From: an uncultured Chloroflexota bacterium
GTDB lineage: Bacteria > Chloroflexota > Dehalococcoidia > UBA3495
Direction of reading: 5' to 3'
Assembly (NCBI GenBank): GCA_913020235.1
Contig: CAJWBT010000168.1
Coordinates: forward strand, 1 to 5,668
DNA length: 5,668 bases
The position numbers were made by a program, and so were the translations under genes. Of the stretch, positions 4,653 to 5,668 are shown piece after piece (within the stretch, counting starts at the first letter, position 1; each line of letters starts with the position of its first letter). The notes under the pieces are model-generated. The model was given only the letters and a program-made list of their open reading frames with translations. It was not told the origin of the DNA and did no database searches.

Positions 4653-5243
4653 ATGATTCAGACTGAGGACTTGCTCAAGGTATTCCAGCAGCACCGCGGC
4701 GATGCCGTGGTGATTCCCGGGAGGGGAGGGCGTTACTGGGTAAACATCAGTGACAAGCCGAACAGAGACTTGCCTTTGGGTGACCCGGCCATGGGCGGCC
4801 ACGCTTCGTTCGCCATGGGGCTTGCCCTGGCCCGGCCCGATGAAAAGGTGGTGCTCTTCGACTCGGAAGGCGATGTCCTGATGAGCATGGGAACCTTGGC
4901 CACTATCGCCGAGAAGAACCCCAAGAACTTCTACCACTTCCTGATCGACAACGAGTGCTACGCCACCACCGGGGGGCAGCCGGTGCCAAACGCCAAGAAC
5001 GTGGCCTACGATGTCATTGCCCGAGGCGCCGGATACCCTTCAACCTTTGCCTTCGATAACCTCGAGGACTTCTCCACCAATATCGAGGCTATCCTGAGCC
5101 GGCCGGGCCCGGTTTTCGTGGCCTTGAAGGTCGTCCCGGAAATCCAAAACGTGCCCATCGGAGGCCGCAGGAGGTGGCTGACACGCACCCGAGACGAAGT
5201 GGTCCAAGACCTCCAGGAAGAGCTGGGTCCGAGGAACAGCTAG
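4653..5243 (+). CDS. Thiamine-diphosphate enzyme, PP-domain subunit (sulfopyruvate decarboxylase beta / ComE-like)
   Basis: This 196-residue protein is a single PP domain, which binds the ThDP diphosphate through a metal ion. Seen: DPAMGGHASFAMGLALARPDE (44-64, the family's GSMG-type helix), VVLFDSEGDVLMSMGTLATI (66-85), and FYHFLIDNECYATTGGQP (93-110). These align with ComE and phosphonopyruvate decarboxylase, where the second block reads DGDGSLLMNLG and the third LDNGAYGSTG. The GDG metal motif is here S71-E72-G73, so the usual Mg-ligand Asp is Glu; D99-N100 keep the second part of the motif. The C-terminus carries an Arg-rich tail with RRRWLTRTRDEVV. It is co-oriented with the Pyr subunit upstream and almost certainly its partner. 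The product is probably an aldehyde from a 2-oxo acid; the substrate is unknown. The stop codon lies 25 bp from the stop of the convergent AOR gene, with no clear terminator in between. Confidence 0.85.
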   Translation: MIQTEDLLKVFQQHRGDAVVIPGRGGRYWVNISDKPNRDLPLGDPAMGGHASFAMGLALARPDEKVVLFDSEGDVLMSMGTLATIAEKNPKNFYHFLIDNECYATTGGQPVPNAKNVAYDVIARGAGYPSTFAFDNLEDFSTNIEAILSRPGPVFVALKVVPEIQNVPIGGRRRWLTRTRDEVVQDLQEELGPRNS

Positions 5244-5268
5244 CCAGGCCGGCAGGGGCCGGTCGCGG

Positions 5269-5668
5269 CTAGGCAGCAACCCAACCGATGCCCAACTCTT
5301 GCAGCTTTTCCTCCGTTGGAACGCCCGTCTCCGGGTCCCAGCCCATCAATCTGTAGAAGGTGTGAACGGCCCGGTCCAACTCCTCCGGGTCGATTGCGGT
5401 GTCTTTGAGGGCGCCCCTGGGCGTGGGCGAGAAGAACCGCTTGGGGAGGGTGTCGTCGGCCGAGGTGAACCCTTCGCGCACGTTGAAAATCCGGCCCATG
5501 GTCGCCACCCTCTCTCCCAGCGCCAGCGCCTCCACCGTCGTGTATTCCCAGCCGGTCAGCGCCCGCAACAGTTCCACCTGCTGGTGGATCGTCCACGGCA
5601 CGAAGCGGCACATCGCCAGCGAGTCGCCGAACAGCCTCCACATATGCTGGCTCTTCACCATGAAAGCC
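5269..5668 (-). CDS. Aldehyde:ferredoxin oxidoreductase, C-terminal part (5' end outside window)
   Basis: The frame runs from the right edge to TAG (5271-5269), giving 132 visible residues of a protein normally about 600-700 long. Seen: FGDSLAMCRF, whose Cys (codon near 5610-5608) is in the position of the last [4Fe-4S] ligand of AOR-family enzymes, then LLRALTGWEY, GERVATMGRIFNVREGFT, DDTLPKRFF, and ELDRAVHTFYRLMGWDPETGVPTEEKLQELGI, the usual C-terminus of the family. AORs are tungsten (or molybdenum) pterin enzymes that oxidise aldehydes to carboxylic acids and reduce ferredoxin in the cytoplasm. The tungstopterin-binding N-terminal domain is not visible, so the subfamily (AOR, FOR, GAPOR or others) cannot be told. 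ATG 5661-5659 is internal: the frame continues upstream without a stop. It is convergent with the ThDP enzyme operon. Confidence 0.9.
   Translation of the reverse strand, partial: AFMVKSQHMWRLFGDSLAMCRFVPWTIHQQVELLRALTGWEYTTVEALALGERVATMGRIFNVREGFTSADDTLPKRFFSPTPRGALKDTAIDPEELDRAVHTFYRLMGWDPETGVPTEEKLQELGIGWVAA

Noticed and set aside
5242..5271. GC-rich inverted-repeat bits between the convergent stop codons of the PP subunit and AOR
   Set aside because: Stems are only 4 bp and no T-tract lies on either side, so a terminator cannot be supported.

Overview
This window is about 60% GC with tightly packed bacterial genes. It most resembles an environmental Chloroflexota (Dehalococcoidia-like) genome. 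The basis is an inference from three things: a lipid-transfer-type thiolase, a split ComD/ComE-like thiamine-diphosphate enzyme and an aldehyde:ferredoxin oxidoreductase in one neighbourhood, plus a palindromic repeat whose core resembles one I remember as common in that phylum. No marker gene is present, so the assignment is tentative.

Layout: (1) 1-569, plus strand, the 3' end of a thiolase/lipid-transfer-type gene. (2) 663-796, a 134-bp nested inverted-repeat element (MITE-like) in the convergent gap. (3) 890-2059, minus strand, a MidA/NDUFAF7-family methyltransferase, probably starting at a TTG behind a strong Shine-Dalgarno site. (4) 2060-2559, a gap holding a candidate 46-codon gene on the plus strand, a possible 18-codon leader ORF on the minus strand, and a 12-bp-stem hairpin just after arsM. 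(5) 2560-3755, minus strand, a compact arsenic-response unit: arsR followed by arsM. Each gene has its own promoter-like sequence and a near-identical 18-bp inverted-repeat operator (ATTCGA-N6-TCGAAT). (6) 4065-5243, plus strand, a two-gene operon for the Pyr and PP halves of a thiamine-diphosphate decarboxylase-like enzyme. (7) 5269-5668, minus strand, the C-terminal part of an aldehyde:ferredoxin oxidoreductase, convergent with the decarboxylase genes.

How the parts may work together: ArsR should repress itself and arsM until As(III) binds its cysteines; ArsM then methylates arsenite. No arsenic efflux pump or arsenate reductase is visible here. The ThDP enzyme could make an aldehyde from a 2-oxo acid, and the neighbouring AOR could oxidise an aldehyde to an acid, but the convergent gene order makes that link only a hypothesis. 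I found no CRISPR array, tRNA, rRNA, transposase or clearly new multi-gene system. The best-supported non-routine signals are the paired ArsR operators with an apparently leaderless arsR, the nested palindromic element, and the altered Mg-binding motif of the ThDP subunit.
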